In this document: piece by piece, positions 12,491 to 23,179 of the stretch
Position numbering within the stretch: the first letter of the stretch is position 1
Layout: each line of letters starts with the position of its first letter
From: Auricularia sp. M13
Lineage: Eukaryota > Basidiomycota > Agaricomycetes > Auriculariales > Auriculariaceae
Length of the DNA: 64,000 nt
NCBI GenBank assembly: GCA_037042915.1
Contig: CM073203.1
Location: 2,294,001-2,358,000, forward strand
Direction of reading: 5' to 3'
Notes under the pieces: generated by a model
What the model was told of the DNA's origin: nothing
Databases searched by the model: none
The model's input: the letters and a program-made list of their open reading frames with translations, nothing else
Made by a program: the position numbers and the translations under genes

Positions 12491-12736
12491 CTTGCATGAA
12501 GGTGTGAGGAAGGAGAGGTTAAAGTGCGCAAGCAGACAGAAAGACATGATACGAGTGCTGAATTTATATTCTTAGACGAACAATGCAGATAGGACCACGT
12601 TCATAGCATTTGTGCATGGGCCAGTCTCACATGTATAAAGCTGGCTCGTGCATAGCAATGATATTAGTAAAGATATCGGACGGCTAAGCTGAAGAGCGGA
12701 GGAGACCATATAACATTCTCTTCTGTCACGTATGGC

Positions 12737-13327
12737 TTAAGAGACACTGAGGAGCGACAAATATGCCATAGTCGGAACCTGGCGCGTCTTCGGGCGCCCG
12801 CCCGCGACGTTCGAGACGGAGAGCATAGAAGTACCCTTGACAATGCGGACGTTGAACGTGCAGACATTGCCGACCACGGCCTTGGAAGCGCAGTCACAAT
12901 CCTGTTGCTGATAGTATTATTAACATAAGGGTATACGGAAAGTAGCATAACTTACGTAGACGTCGAGGTGGGCAGTGTGATGAACCACGACAATCTTCCC
13001 GTCATACCCAAATCCCGCTGCGATGAACGTCAAACCGCGTAGCCCGATGTACGAAGAGCGCAACGAACCATAAACGCCGGTAGACAGCTTTCTCAGAAGC
13101 GCGGAAGACTCCATCGCATCCGCAGCGTCGTCGGGGGCGATAGTGAGGCTGAAGTAGGCCGAACCGGGCATGGTACGAATGGACGTTATGGTACCGCGAA
13201 AAGCAACGTCGACAGCGCGTTGTCCTCCGAAGAAGCATAAGAACTCGGCGGTGTCATTCTGGACGTCTCCCCATTCGAGATTGTCAGGTAGGTCAGAGAA
13301 GGAGCGGTGCGTAGTGGGGCAAGACAT
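12737..13327 (-). CDS. Small beta-rich protein (OB-fold-like), 178 aa
   Basis: Function not recognised. Exons 13327-12956 and 12901-12737 with a 54-nt intron close to 179 codons. Start at the ATG giving MSCPTTHRSF; an upstream ATG at 13390 is possible. The core (about residues 40-120) has strand-like blocks VDVAFRGTITSI, AYFSLTIAP, GLTFIAAGFGYDGKIVVV, reminiscent of an OB-fold. A second beta segment follows in exon 2 (VVGNVCTFNVRIVKG), with a Cys-Asp-Cys at its start, then a basic stretch RPKTRQ. Sits between two SCY-NP genes on the same strand and is spaced closely, so cluster co-expression is plausible. The OB-fold call is inference from pattern only. Confidence 0.55.
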
Positions 13328-13680
13328 AATGGTAGTGGAGGCCGACTGGCGCGCCCTTCGGGAATAAATAGACGGCAGTGTGAGACACACTCTTGTTGCG
13401 GCTGTACAAAAAGGTCATTGCGTTGCAGGAGAGGCGTTGTGGATATAGGTAAGCGAGACACGGGGCCTAGAAGGCGTCTTTACAATAAGAAGGAATGCAT
13501 TGGCCGCCCGAGATGCATGGGCCCGCCGTAGACGCATTGACCAGCCAAGCGCGCATGGACCCGCCAGAGTTGCATTGGCCGCAAACGACACGGAACGAAC
13601 AGGCATGGCCAAAGTCGTGCCAGGCGGATGCGAATAAGGACTGAGACAATGGAATGCAGATTATGATTGGATATAGGGCG
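13328..13680. other. Gap with short GC-rich tandem-like repeats
   Basis: No gene seen. About 13494-13580 holds four imperfect repeats of a segment like GCATTGGCCG / GCATGGACCCGCC spaced about 24 nt, an irregular short tandem array between two cluster genes. Confidence 0.4.
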
Positions 13681-14283
13681 TTACGATCCTCCAAAATACT
13701 CATTGACAAGTTTGTGCAACGCTAAGGAGGCCATATAACCAGCTTCAATGAATTTCAGAGCGCCGAGTTGCCAGTCGAGAACGAACAAACGGCGAGCCTT
13801 CTCCTCGTGAATGGGCAGATCGGCGAGTTCGATGTCGACGCTGATTTCATCGGCGAAGGTCTCGATGTCCTTGCGTGCCTTGCTAAGGACATCGTCGAAA
13901 GCAGCGTTATGCAAGTTCATGCGTATCACCTGATCTGCCCAGGACTGGTGAGAGACATCGTCTGTGAATTGACCGGTTTTATCCCAGGAAAGCACAGGCA
14001 GGTTGAGGCGAGCGAGGGGGTTATGGGCCGTGAAATAGCACTGATATACGGTAAGTACAGGGTAGTTGAGTACACCTCCTAAATCGCACTCACCGAGAGA
14101 CTGTCGATGGGGACTTCTGCGAACGAGAGATGGGCAACGGTTAGACCTCGAGGACAGGGCCTTTGCGCTACAGGACACAAGCACATGCCTGCAGTCGACC
14201 TCGTCAGCCATGTGCATCGCCATGTAAGATCGATTAGATCATAACTCACCGAGAGAAGACGTGGGAATGGAAGGGGCAGCCAT
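13681..14283 (-). CDS. SCY-x-T-NP family small protein, copy 2, 162 aa
   Basis: Exons 14283-14250, 14188-14094 and 14040-13681 (introns 61 and 53 nt) close to 163 codons. The junction exon 2/exon 3 is EVPIDSLS|CYFTAHNPLARLNL, the same position and phase as in the paralogues. Then come LPVLSWDKTGQF, a helical region with ARKDIETFADEIS, and a C-terminus similar in pattern to the 10603 gene (LDWQLGALKFIEAG against SDWTSGLRAYIDSG). The three-exon layout matches the 10603 gene: tiny exon 1, short exon 2, one long exon. A TATA (minus strand, within 14346-14355) lies 60-70 nt upstream of the start. No known domain; likely intracellular. Confidence 0.72.
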
Positions 14284-14345
14284 ACGTAATCGGTCAAGGT
14301 AGATTTCACGGTGGGACGGGGGTGTAGAGAAACGGGTTGTTCCTG

Positions 14346-14355
14346 ATATTTATAG
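14346..14355. promoter_or_regulatory. Shared TATA between divergent cluster genes
   Basis: ATATTTATAG reads as a TATA-like box on both strands. It lies about 25 nt before the plus-strand ATG at 14379 and about 63 nt before the minus-strand ATG at 14283, so one site may serve both genes. Confidence 0.4.
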
Positions 14356-14378
14356 CGAAGACAAGGACGGGAGATGCT

Positions 14379-14657
14379 ATGACCGAGCGGCGCTACGACC
14401 AGAGGTTGGGCCAGACTCAAAGAATATGGAAGAACAGTGTGCTCGAACACTGCGCTCAGATTGCAACGATGCAGGTACGTTGAGCATATTATGAGGGATG
14501 CCAGAGCGTAGCGTATGCGGGCCCGAAATACTGACCAGTTGCGTACGCGCAGTAGTAAGACAGACAGGATGGGGAGCTCGGACGAAAAGAAGCCAACAAC
14601 GAACCAAGAAGTGGATCGCCCATAAGGAGGGAGTGGGGATCGACGAACATGAAATAG
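14379..14657 (+). CDS. Possible small protein, 61 aa
   Basis: Exons 14379-14474 and 14568-14657 with a 93-nt intron (ctgac branch-like site at its end) close to 62 codons. The N-terminal 32 residues (MTERRYDQRLGQTQRIWKN...) are polar and helix-prone; the rest is charged. The spacing from the shared TATA and a strong donor (CAG|GTACGT) support it; the length and lack of similarity weaken it. Confidence 0.35.
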
Positions 14658-15291
14658 AGCGTGCGAGTCAGCGCAAAGCGCATCGTCGCTACAACGGTCA
14701 TAGCGGAAAGAAATTACCAAAAGCGGACATTAAAATTTCAAAGTCAACGTTTCGGGAAAATCCGCAGGAATGAATTGAGAGACCTGAACTAGGGTTCAGG
14801 AACTGCATCGCCCTGATTTTTTTTTTTTTTTTTGGCTGACTTTACCCCTTCTGTCAAGATCGCACCCCCATCACATCACAATCAGAGATAAAGCTACGCC
14901 TTCGTTCCCCCAATCTCCCTCCAAGTGTTTATGCCATGCTTCCTGTTGCTGAGGTCCCAGCTCTGTCTCGGCTCCCTGAGCCATTTTGACAAGCTCATTC
15001 CTGCTCGACGCTTGGTCCTTCCTCGTCGGTGCCGTCAAGAGCATTGAATTATCCAGTCCGGAGCGCCGTGTCCATCTCGGTTCGAACTGGCGGGATATTT
15101 GAATGTCGACCACGGAATCGACGCCGGATGAGCGGTACCGATCTCGGGAATTCCACTTTGACTGAACACCTAGTCCGCTCTGAAATTTCATTCCCTATAT
15201 ATGTGACCCCACGCACGCATTCTCCGCCATCATAACAACTCGAACCAGTTTCACTCAAATCACTCTCGACAGTCCACAACCTACACTCACT
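14658..15291. other. Intergenic: hairpin, 17-T run, promoter-like end
   Basis: Holds an inverted repeat CCTGAAC/GTTCAGG (about 14783-14800), a run of 17 T (14817-14833) and, near 15195, a TATA-like ctatatatg before the next open frame. No gene seen. Confidence 0.4.
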
Positions 15292-16259
15292 ATGTCTACC
15301 GAGACCTTTGCCCTCCCCATGGAGATATTCGCCCAGGTGGTGACATCTTCCACGGCCACGAGAATTCCGTCCACCCGGACCTCGTGCTCGCAGACGAGCC
15401 TAACACCGACCACGATGATTACATCATCGACGGTATGAACTTCCCCAAAACCGCGAAGCGGGTGTTGGCTCGGGCGAATATGCCTGACCTCATGCCTCCC
15501 CTCGCCAGAAGCAATTCAGAGACTTCGAGTATCGCGCCGGGGACCTCCACCGAGGAGGTGAAGACAGTCTCGCGTATGTGACCTCGGAATTGTCCCCTCG
15601 GTCATCGTGCCGCCTATTATTCCCGCAATTGCGTTCAACCTGGAGGCCAAGTCAACTACATTGTGTCCGCTGCTGAATCCGGAAACCGACTCATTCGACT
15701 ATCCAATCGCGACTTTCGACTCCATCCCTATGCCGTTCCCGCAGTTCTGTGCACCTGCGCCGGTCGCAGCCCATCAACTGCCTTTCTACAGCTTTGCTGC
15801 CACGCCACCGCCGGCGTTCCCCCCCTACGACATCGCCGTATACCAGCAGATCATGGCTATGTATCAGCTCGCCTATATGGCGCAAGCTCAATACCATATG
15901 CCCTCTGCATCGCGCACCTCCGAGTCGGGCCCAACACGCACGTCCAGCAAATCTAAGCAGGCCCGCACCGCTCCCTACGTCGTGTCGAAGCCAGTCACCA
16001 CCGCCGAAGCCTGGCGACGTGAAAAGGCCGCTGTGCGGGCGAGGTTGAACGCCTCACTAGTCACCGGTTGGCAGCCCAGCGAATCACCCAAGCCGAAGCC
16101 GAAGTCGCGCGGCCGCAGGACGGAGCGCCCTGTTCTGCCTATGCACCTCTGGCCCAAGGGTATACCACTTCCTGGCAACCCTCCGCCTACTATGCCGCCG
16201 GTTGTTCAGGCCGTGGATAGGAGGGGAGACCATATTGATACACCCATTGTAATTGACTA
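15292..16259 (+). pseudogene. Decayed proline-rich gene, function unknown
   Basis: A TATA box and a pyrimidine/A-rich leader precede ATG 15292 (MSTETFALPMEIF), but that frame stops after 48 codons. A second frame is open with protein-like composition to a TGA at about 15579-15581 (VHPDLVLADEPNTDHDDY...). A third runs from about 15580 to the TAG at 16259 (Pro/Ala-rich, then a basic tail KPKPKSRGRRTERP). No convincing introns join the three frames, so it looks like one gene with at least two frameshifts, or a badly resolved model. Product not recognised. Confidence 0.4.
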
Positions 16260-16841
16260 GTACGAATCTCAAATGAAATCCCGTCGTTTCAGTACCTTAT
16301 TCCAAGTGTGACATCGGTCAGAAATCACCATATCTCTTCGTAACCGTCTTATTCGCAAAACGTGAATGGCGCCAATCGCATGTTTAACGATCGGATCCTC
16401 ACCAACCAATGCCAAACGCATTAGGCGTCCGTTGCAGTACATACCTTTGCATCTCATCTCAGGCAGTCATAGCGATTCTCGATCTGAGTCATTTTCAGAT
16501 TGTGCTCTCCATATTAAATCTGCCGTGGCATAGATTCCGCGTCTAAGACGAAGGGCTTGGTCTTCGTGCGTTGCGGAGGCTGTTGGCATTGGTCTCACGT
16601 CACGAGATCCTGCGGGCGTCCCGTCTCAATAGGTGGCTGGAATCTCCAGGCATCTTGGAGACCATCATGTCTGTTCTTGCCTACAACTGATCTCGTCTAG
16701 ACAGAGCGCCGTCTCTCTTGCTCTTTGGCCCTGCCCATTAATATTTACGAATCAATGAGGGTTTTTGATAGGACACCCTCTGGACTGCGTAAACCACAGT
16801 AGTCTGACACGTTGCGCTCGGCATGGTGGTGCCGTTGTCAA
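16260..16841. other. Intergenic
   Basis: No gene or repeat seen before the element starting at 16842. Confidence 0.4.
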
Positions 16842-17632
16842 AGGACCCCCGAAGACCAGTTTAGAGGTGACATCCCGGGCGCGTATAAAATCAATTGAGT
16901 TGACTCGCCGAGGTGACATCCTGCGCGTATAAACCAGCCGGCGCCTACCCTGGAGGTGACATCCCCCGCGTATACGGGGAGGCGGCCCGCAAGGTGACAT
17001 CCCTCCGCGTATACGCGCATCCGGCGGAGCGATGTCACCTCGCGACGTGAGAAAGACAGCCAATGCCATTGCCGAGCCGAGCTGGACGGGTCGGGCATAT
17101 CGCTTCATTTATATTGGTGGGACCGCTGTCTCAGGTATCAAGCTACTAATACCCTGCTTCTCAGGTCGGATATACTACTCCTTGACCAAGAACTTGCCGA
17201 GAACCAGACACGAGCCTTGTAAATCCCGCATTCAAGGAACAAAAGCAGTCTCCATGCGCTAGATGCCCAAATACTCGAAGTACTGCAATACTTATCAAGG
17301 GACGTGCAGTTCCTGTGAGGTGGTTGTAGTGTTCATCGGCGGTTGTTGGATGACCCATCGGATTTGCATGTCCCGCATTGTTTGCATCATATGCATGGAA
17401 GACTACTAGGCCTGTTATGGCCCAATTTGACGGCAGGAGCGAGAGAAAAAGCCATTGTACGGCTGCAGGAAGCAATTCAGTCATATTCGGAGATTGCCGA
17501 GGCGCGTATAAACTTGTCCTGGCCGAGGTGACATCCGTTTTTTATACGCGTCGGGGCCTATAGACGGGCGTATAAACCGGAAGCAACGGACCTCCAAAAG
17601 ATGTCACCTCTGAACTGGTCTTCGGGGGTCCT
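16842..17632. mobile_element. Non-autonomous TIR element, 791 bp, 8-bp target duplication
   Basis: Inverted termini of 33 bp with one mismatch, beginning AGGACCCCCGAAGACCAGTT, flanked by the perfect duplication GTTGTCAA at 16834-16841 and 17633-17640. Inside, both arms carry repeated modules: GAGGTGACATCC (or its complement) followed by CGCGTATA, at least four times on the left (16865-17040) and about three on the right (17500-17610). No ORF of note. The 8-bp duplication fits hAT or KDZ. Structure is clean, suggesting a fairly recent insertion. Confidence 0.88.
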
Positions 17633-17755
17633 GTTGTCAACCCTTGCGCCACCGCGGTTCCTGGCCAGGAGGCCTATAAAGCCATGCACTTGCGCGGCGG
17701 ACATCTCTCTGATTTACCATCAATCCACCTTGTAAAGGCAATCACTAAACTGGCG

Positions 17756-18095
17756 ATGCCTATGGAAAAAACTCAACGATTCCCGAACCTTGATCTACGT
17801 ACAGGAGCTGATCGGCTGCATGGAAAGTAAGTCACACCCTCAGTGCATATTCTTCATTCTTATGTTGCGAAAATTGCTCCGATGATTGAAGCCTGAGAGC
17901 ACATGGTTTCAGTGGGCTGTGGGCGAAAACACGTTCCTCATGTCCCCCGGGATATATCAGACGTGGCCATGTCCTACTCGCCGGCGTGGGGATGAGGCGA
18001 GATTGTTGCATTTCGTGACGTGGGAGCTGGCCCAGGAGACCGGCTTTTACTTCACGAAGTGCTTCAATCACACCATATCCCCGCCCGGTAATTAG
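17756..18095 (+). CDS. Possible two-exon small protein
   Basis: A TATA box (ctataaag, about 17674) stands just outside the element ending at 17632. ATG 17756 opens 23 codons to a strong donor (GTAAGT at 17827). An acceptor at 17891 leads into either of two frames: the frame dictated by exon 1 ends at an early TGA, while the more protein-like frame (FQWAVGENTFLMSPG... to TAG 18095) is out of phase by one. Either the 5-prime exon is wrong or the gene is broken. Not recognised. Confidence 0.3.
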
Positions 18096-18175
18096 GCTCC
18101 CTTTTACGCAGTCTCAAGACTATCCTCAGCTGTCCAATGCGTGGAAAAATACACAAGTGTGCGACTTTATTTCAC

Positions 18176-21100
18176 TCACTTCAAAGCTAATGCTAATTGC
18201 GATGCCAAGAAAAGCAGCAGAATCCAAGACCAGATTTGACAGATTCTCGTGCCCAATGCGATGCGATGTTCAATTCGCTCCATAGACTGCTCGATCACTG
18301 AGAGTCTAGCCTCGAGCGTTGCATTGCTCATTGCTGATTCCGCGACCAATTGGATCGAACCCTGCCTGGATGTGCAAACCTCGCAAATGAAAGTCTCTGA
18401 AAGTGAATCAGAGGATTAACAGAGGAAAGTGAATGACGTACCACTCGCGCATTCCGTACAGCACCAGGACGACTGTGTCATGGTATTTCCGCAACGGTGC
18501 AGGCTGCGAGAGTCATGCTCTACTAACATGGCATCACGCCTTTGATTTTCGCATGCGTGCGAGACCGGGATGACTGCTCGGCGAGCATATGCAGGCGACG
18601 CTGTGCTGATGCGTCCAATGTTGCACGCGTATGGGGCACGTGACGACTTCATGATCACGCGATCACTGCCCGTGAAGGATGGGCTCAAGCACATATAGCA
18701 ATCAGTTATGCTCTCACCCCCAACGCATCTAATGGCGTAACTTCAGCTTGTAGTGCTGCACACCAAGACGGCTCGGCGCCGGTAGCACACACCTATATCT
18801 TGCGTGGGTGGGAGTGGCATCGCAGTAGACGCATTTCACGTTGCTATATTGCGCTGTAAGCAGGTAGAAACAAATGAAATTGATATACTGACACTTCAAC
18901 GCGTTCCAGATTTAGCCTGCGTTCCGCCAGAAAGCGACGGAAGGCTTCATCCTCGTAGGTCCATCGAGTGACAATTGATGGTGAGCCGTCGTGTGATATT
19001 GGCCAGATGCGTGAGTAGCGGTGCGGATCTTTGACTATGAGCAGTCGCATGTGCGCTTCGACCGCTGCCTTGCGGTCAAGTAGTCGTTGGCGGAAGAAAC
19101 TCCAGCTCCATGAGCGACGGCGAATATCATTCTTCACAGATCGTAGCGCCATATTCCATCTCTGACGGGCCGATGGAAGAGTAGAATGGAGCGATGGTTG
19201 CCGTATCAGGGGTGAGGCACCACGACTGAGGCGGAAGGAGCCCAGAACGGCCATATCTTCATCGCCGTCGCTCCATGCGCCCCAGGATCCCTGGATATAG
19301 TCTGATATACGGTCAGGATGGCGTTGGAGCTCTCCGACATACCGCCAGATAGGTCGCCGTCCCGAGAAGACGTAAGCCTTCCTGAGCACGACTCGGGAAT
19401 TGGAGGCCATGCCGTTTGCGTCGGAACGCGCAGTAAGAGTTCCAGTTATCGTGAATTTCCCGATTGTATCTTGACCATTACCAGAGATCGTGTCGTCAGC
19501 ATGAAAGCACAGAGTGAGTCCAAGCCAGCCTTGACGATTGCCATCGACGGAAAGATAATATCCAGCCCATATACCTCCGAAAGATGCGTTCGCCGCATTG
19601 TCACTAGCATAAAACTGCTCGGGCATGTCGCAGCTTGATATACCATATACCAGAATTCGGGCATCTGGTTCTGGTTCTGGACGAGCAGAGTCGCCTGAGA
19701 TCGTCTGCTCATGCAGATGGAGATGAACACTTTTGTTCAGGTGCCAGTGGTAAAGGGATGAAAACTGCGTGAATAGTCATAAAATGGCTTCCAACCAGAA
19801 GATATGACTTACCATTCCATGCAGGGCGTGTGTGAACTGAGACTTGGGGTCGAGGCTCTGATTTTCGTAACTTGCTGTCGCAGATCAATCAGGTGAAGAA
19901 CGACTCGAGTTCCGGAATACTCACATATCAGGGTGGCCATACGGTAGTAAACACCCTGCGCTACAGTTTCTAGAGACTTCTGGGCGTCATAGAGCTCGAG
20001 GTCATTGAGCGGAAAGGTTGCGGCGAGATTCATGATGTCGGCATGCCTCTGGAGGAGTAACGTGAGGAGGGGGATGACAAGCTATGAGGCCTTAGTTCAG
20101 AGAAAAATAAAAGATGCGGTACAACACCTACATGCTCGATCGGTCGGTTATCCATTATGAGGGACAGGGTGTTTGACATGTCAATGTGCCATTGGTATAG
20201 GTCTAGATTCTGTTCGACACGGGCGTACTCGGCGTCAACGAAGTCATTGAACCGGCACAGCACGTCGCTGTCGTCCTCAGGATGATCAACGGAATTGAGG
20301 CCATGGAGGAGACAGTCGATGATGGTCAGACTCGAACTAGACAGATATCTTTCGACACGGGCACGATTGCAGGGTAGCACTTGCTTCGCAAGTCGCATCA
20401 TTCTCGCTCGTTGTGACAGCGCTTTGCGCGCATATTGAGCAGAGACGAGCCGAAACCCTGACCAATGCACCCTCAGGTACCTGTACGCCAGAGAAATAGA
20501 AATCTGACGAACCTACGGACCAGAAGGCAATCCACTTGAGCACGGAATACCCGTCCGGCCGACTCGTAGTGAAAGCGTTTACGTCTCGGACAGTGACCCA
20601 GCCAGTAGCATCGGGATCAAAGGCTTCAAGGATTGGGCGGAGGCGAGATATTGCGATGTAGCGAAGTGCCCAGCGGTCTTCAAAATCCTTTCGGGACCTC
20701 GACGACTGCCTTGACTGCGATGCATTTGTGCTACGCGCCGGACTGGCGCCAATCCGGCGGCTGAATAACAGGGAAGCGCTGGACGACAGTTTGCGGCCCC
20801 GGGCAATGCACGACGCATCATATTCCACGTCGTTTTCTTGCACAAAGCACTTCTCAAAGAAGTGATCGTGAATAGCAGCGACGAAGTCTCTGCCCTTGAC
20901 GCGGGTCTTCCAGGCCTGGAGGGCAAGTTAGTGGCTTGGTGGACTTGAGGGCTCGCGCTGACCATGTCCTTCCATATATGCTGCATATCCTGTTGAGCGA
21001 GCTCAGCTAAACTTCCCTCGTGAGCGCAGATAGCGCACCGGGTCGATGAGACGGTAGTGTGGACTCGTCCCAGGTGCAGTGATCACGCGCTCTTCGCTGA

Positions 21101-22491
21101 GTCGCATCGAGTTCTTCATTTCCGCGAGCTGAATCTGAACGGCATCGAATTTATTGTTGAAATCTTGACGATCCTCGGCCAACGCATGCCCAAGGTCGGA
21201 CCTCATCTCGAGGCGAATTGCGGCCATTACTAGTCGGACGTCTTGCACGTCAAATGTATCCCAAGCTTGATCTGCGCCTTCTTTCATCTTGACCTGCAAT
21301 TCGGCAAAGATCTATAGATCGTTAGTATTACCGACACGTGAATACATGGCAGCAAACCTTTTCGTCTTCGGCGCACACATCGGCGCCGCCGTGCGTTTCG
21401 ATAAACCGCAGCAACTCTCGTTCCTTGGGCCGTTCGAGTTGCTTGAACAGGAGCAACGTCGATGTCGTGTCGCGCGTAGACTCAGCTAAGCCCTTCATCT
21501 CATCCACCACGCTTCGCAGGTCACCCACACCGCGAGCGGTATAGCTGGCCAGCGTCAAGGAGATGTGGGCCCTATGATCGCTGAATACGGCGTCGTATTC
21601 AGCGAGCCGATTCTGCCAGCGCCCCCCGTCAAAGAGCTTCACTAACAGCACCATCAGCTCACTTGGATCGCTATTGTTATAAAATCCGTCCAAATACCTA
21701 TAAACCGCTTCTGCACGTATTTCTCGCAGACGGCACTGCAGTCGCGAATGTCCTTTGCCATGGCACGCAGACGAGGTCGTAGGCGTCCTTCAAGCGTTGT
21801 ACCATCGGCGTCGGGCTTGCTCGCACTTTTTATGTCCTTAAGACTGCTCAGAATCAGCGACAGGCGGAAGGCATATAGCACTGAGTGCATACTCAATCAA
21901 AACTGTAGCGACTCCGTAAGAAAACGAACTCGAACCAATACTACAAGCAGCCCACCTTCAACGGCATCCAGCATGCGACTCTTGATGAGCAGGACCTTGG
22001 CATCGTTCTCCCGCCGCGTCAGCTCGAGCTCCATCGCGGCCTTCAAGGCGAGCACAACGACTGCAGGCGGTGTTCAGCTCATGGCGCCCAAGTCAGGATA
22101 AGGAGACCCGTACCCGCAACGAACGGATGCGCCTGCTGCACGACATCGAGGGCGCGTACAATGGCCTGGCAGGAATCGGCGAAGCTGCTAACTGTCTGCT
22201 CGACGACTTCGCGTTCTGCTGAGGCCGAGTCGCCTTCAAGAAGGCGGACTGCAGCATTCTGCTGAATGATATCTGCGGCATCCACGGCTCGGTCGCCTGC
22301 AGAATCTGTCAGAAAGTTGGCAGTCACAATTAGGGCTCATACACACTGAACGCAGTGAAGGACCTTTTGCCGCCGCCGCCGCTGGGATTGATGGAATTGT
22401 CAACGACTTGCTTCAGGTCCTCGTAGGTTTCATGAGTCGAATGGTTACTCGCGTCGTCAGAAGGAGCTCCAGACACCAGTACCCTGGACAT
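18176..22491 (-). CDS. EF-hand / double ZZ-type zinc-finger / C-terminal anchor protein, 1,195 aa
   Basis: Fifteen exons (22491-22347, 22305-22114, 22060-21956, 21880-21698, 21641-21358, 21311-21039, 20989-20963, 20915-20513, 20457-20132, 20081-19925, 19874-19813, 19764-18893, 18843-18793, 18728-18442, 18396-18176) close to 1,196 codons. The N-terminal 300 residues are helical with AHPFVAG, ELELTRRENDAKV and VCEKYVQKRF segments typical of a large Agaricomycete family whose N-terminus resembles the membrane-active helical domains of fungal STAND/MLKL-like proteins. An EF-hand loop DPDATGWVTVRD sits near residue 503. A beta-rich region follows, then two Cys-rich ZZ-type fingers (CVYC...CVGGESITDCYMC and HRCGNTMTQSSWCC..C...CEVC), a short coiled coil and a C-terminal hydrophobic segment (about 1177-1194). 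Likely a membrane-tethered calcium-responsive signalling protein. Two donors are GTCAGN. A minus-strand TATA at about 22552 supports the start. Confidence 0.82.
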
Positions 22492-23179
22492 AGTTGCGCG
22501 TGTGGGAATGGAAGCCAAGTGACGTTGGGGCACCTCAGCACAGTCAAGCTGTTATATACCCTGCCGCACCGAACCGTGTCAGCGGGCAGCTGTGCAGATA
22601 GCGAGTCGGCGGACGAAACCTGGGCTGGACGTACTAGGCACGCGTCCTAAATCCGACCGGACAAACACGCTTAGCCGACGGAAGGAGCAACAGATTGTTA
22701 GAAGTCACAGTCGGTCATGCCACGAAGCTCCAAAGGGATAGCTCTGAAGGAAAAGTTCCCGTCCGAGCATAGAGGAGAGCAGGCAGGAAAGCGGAATGGA
22801 ATGATCACGAGAGCAATGCTGAGGCCGCAACTCGTATTTAGCAAAGCCCATGGTCCGTGGTGCCCGAGGAAGCTGACATTCGAGGAGCAGGACCGTTGAC
22901 AGTTTGCAAAGAGTAGCTCACGGTTCGGCCAGAAAGGAAAGCATCGGGCTTTGAAAAGGTCCGTTATCATTTGTGATAACGGTCATTAGACCTGACTGGC
23001 CTGACCCCGCGAGTGACTCAGATAGCGAACGAGAGCTCTCTGTGAAACAAAACCAAGACAGGCCGCAATAAAACGCATCAAGACGCGGGAAATGTGATGC
23101 GGGATAGTAACTAATAGTACATTGACTGAGTGTCCATCGTGTATTTCAGTTCGTTTGACTGAGTCAGTCCACGCTCTGT
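22492..23179. other. Intergenic
   Basis: Promoter side of the 15-exon gene (TATA on the minus strand near 22552) and 3-prime flank of the EEP gene. Open frames here have no supporting context. Confidence 0.4.

Noticed and set aside
14782-14833. Hairpin followed by T17, like an intrinsic or Pol III terminator
   Set aside because: No Pol III gene upstream (no tRNA-like fold or A/B boxes seen); poly-T runs are common in fungal intergenic DNA.
1-16841. Giant cargo transposon (Starship-like) explanation for the accessory region
   Set aside because: No tyrosine-recombinase captain gene and no long boundary repeats were seen; those elements are known from Pezizomycotina, not this lineage.
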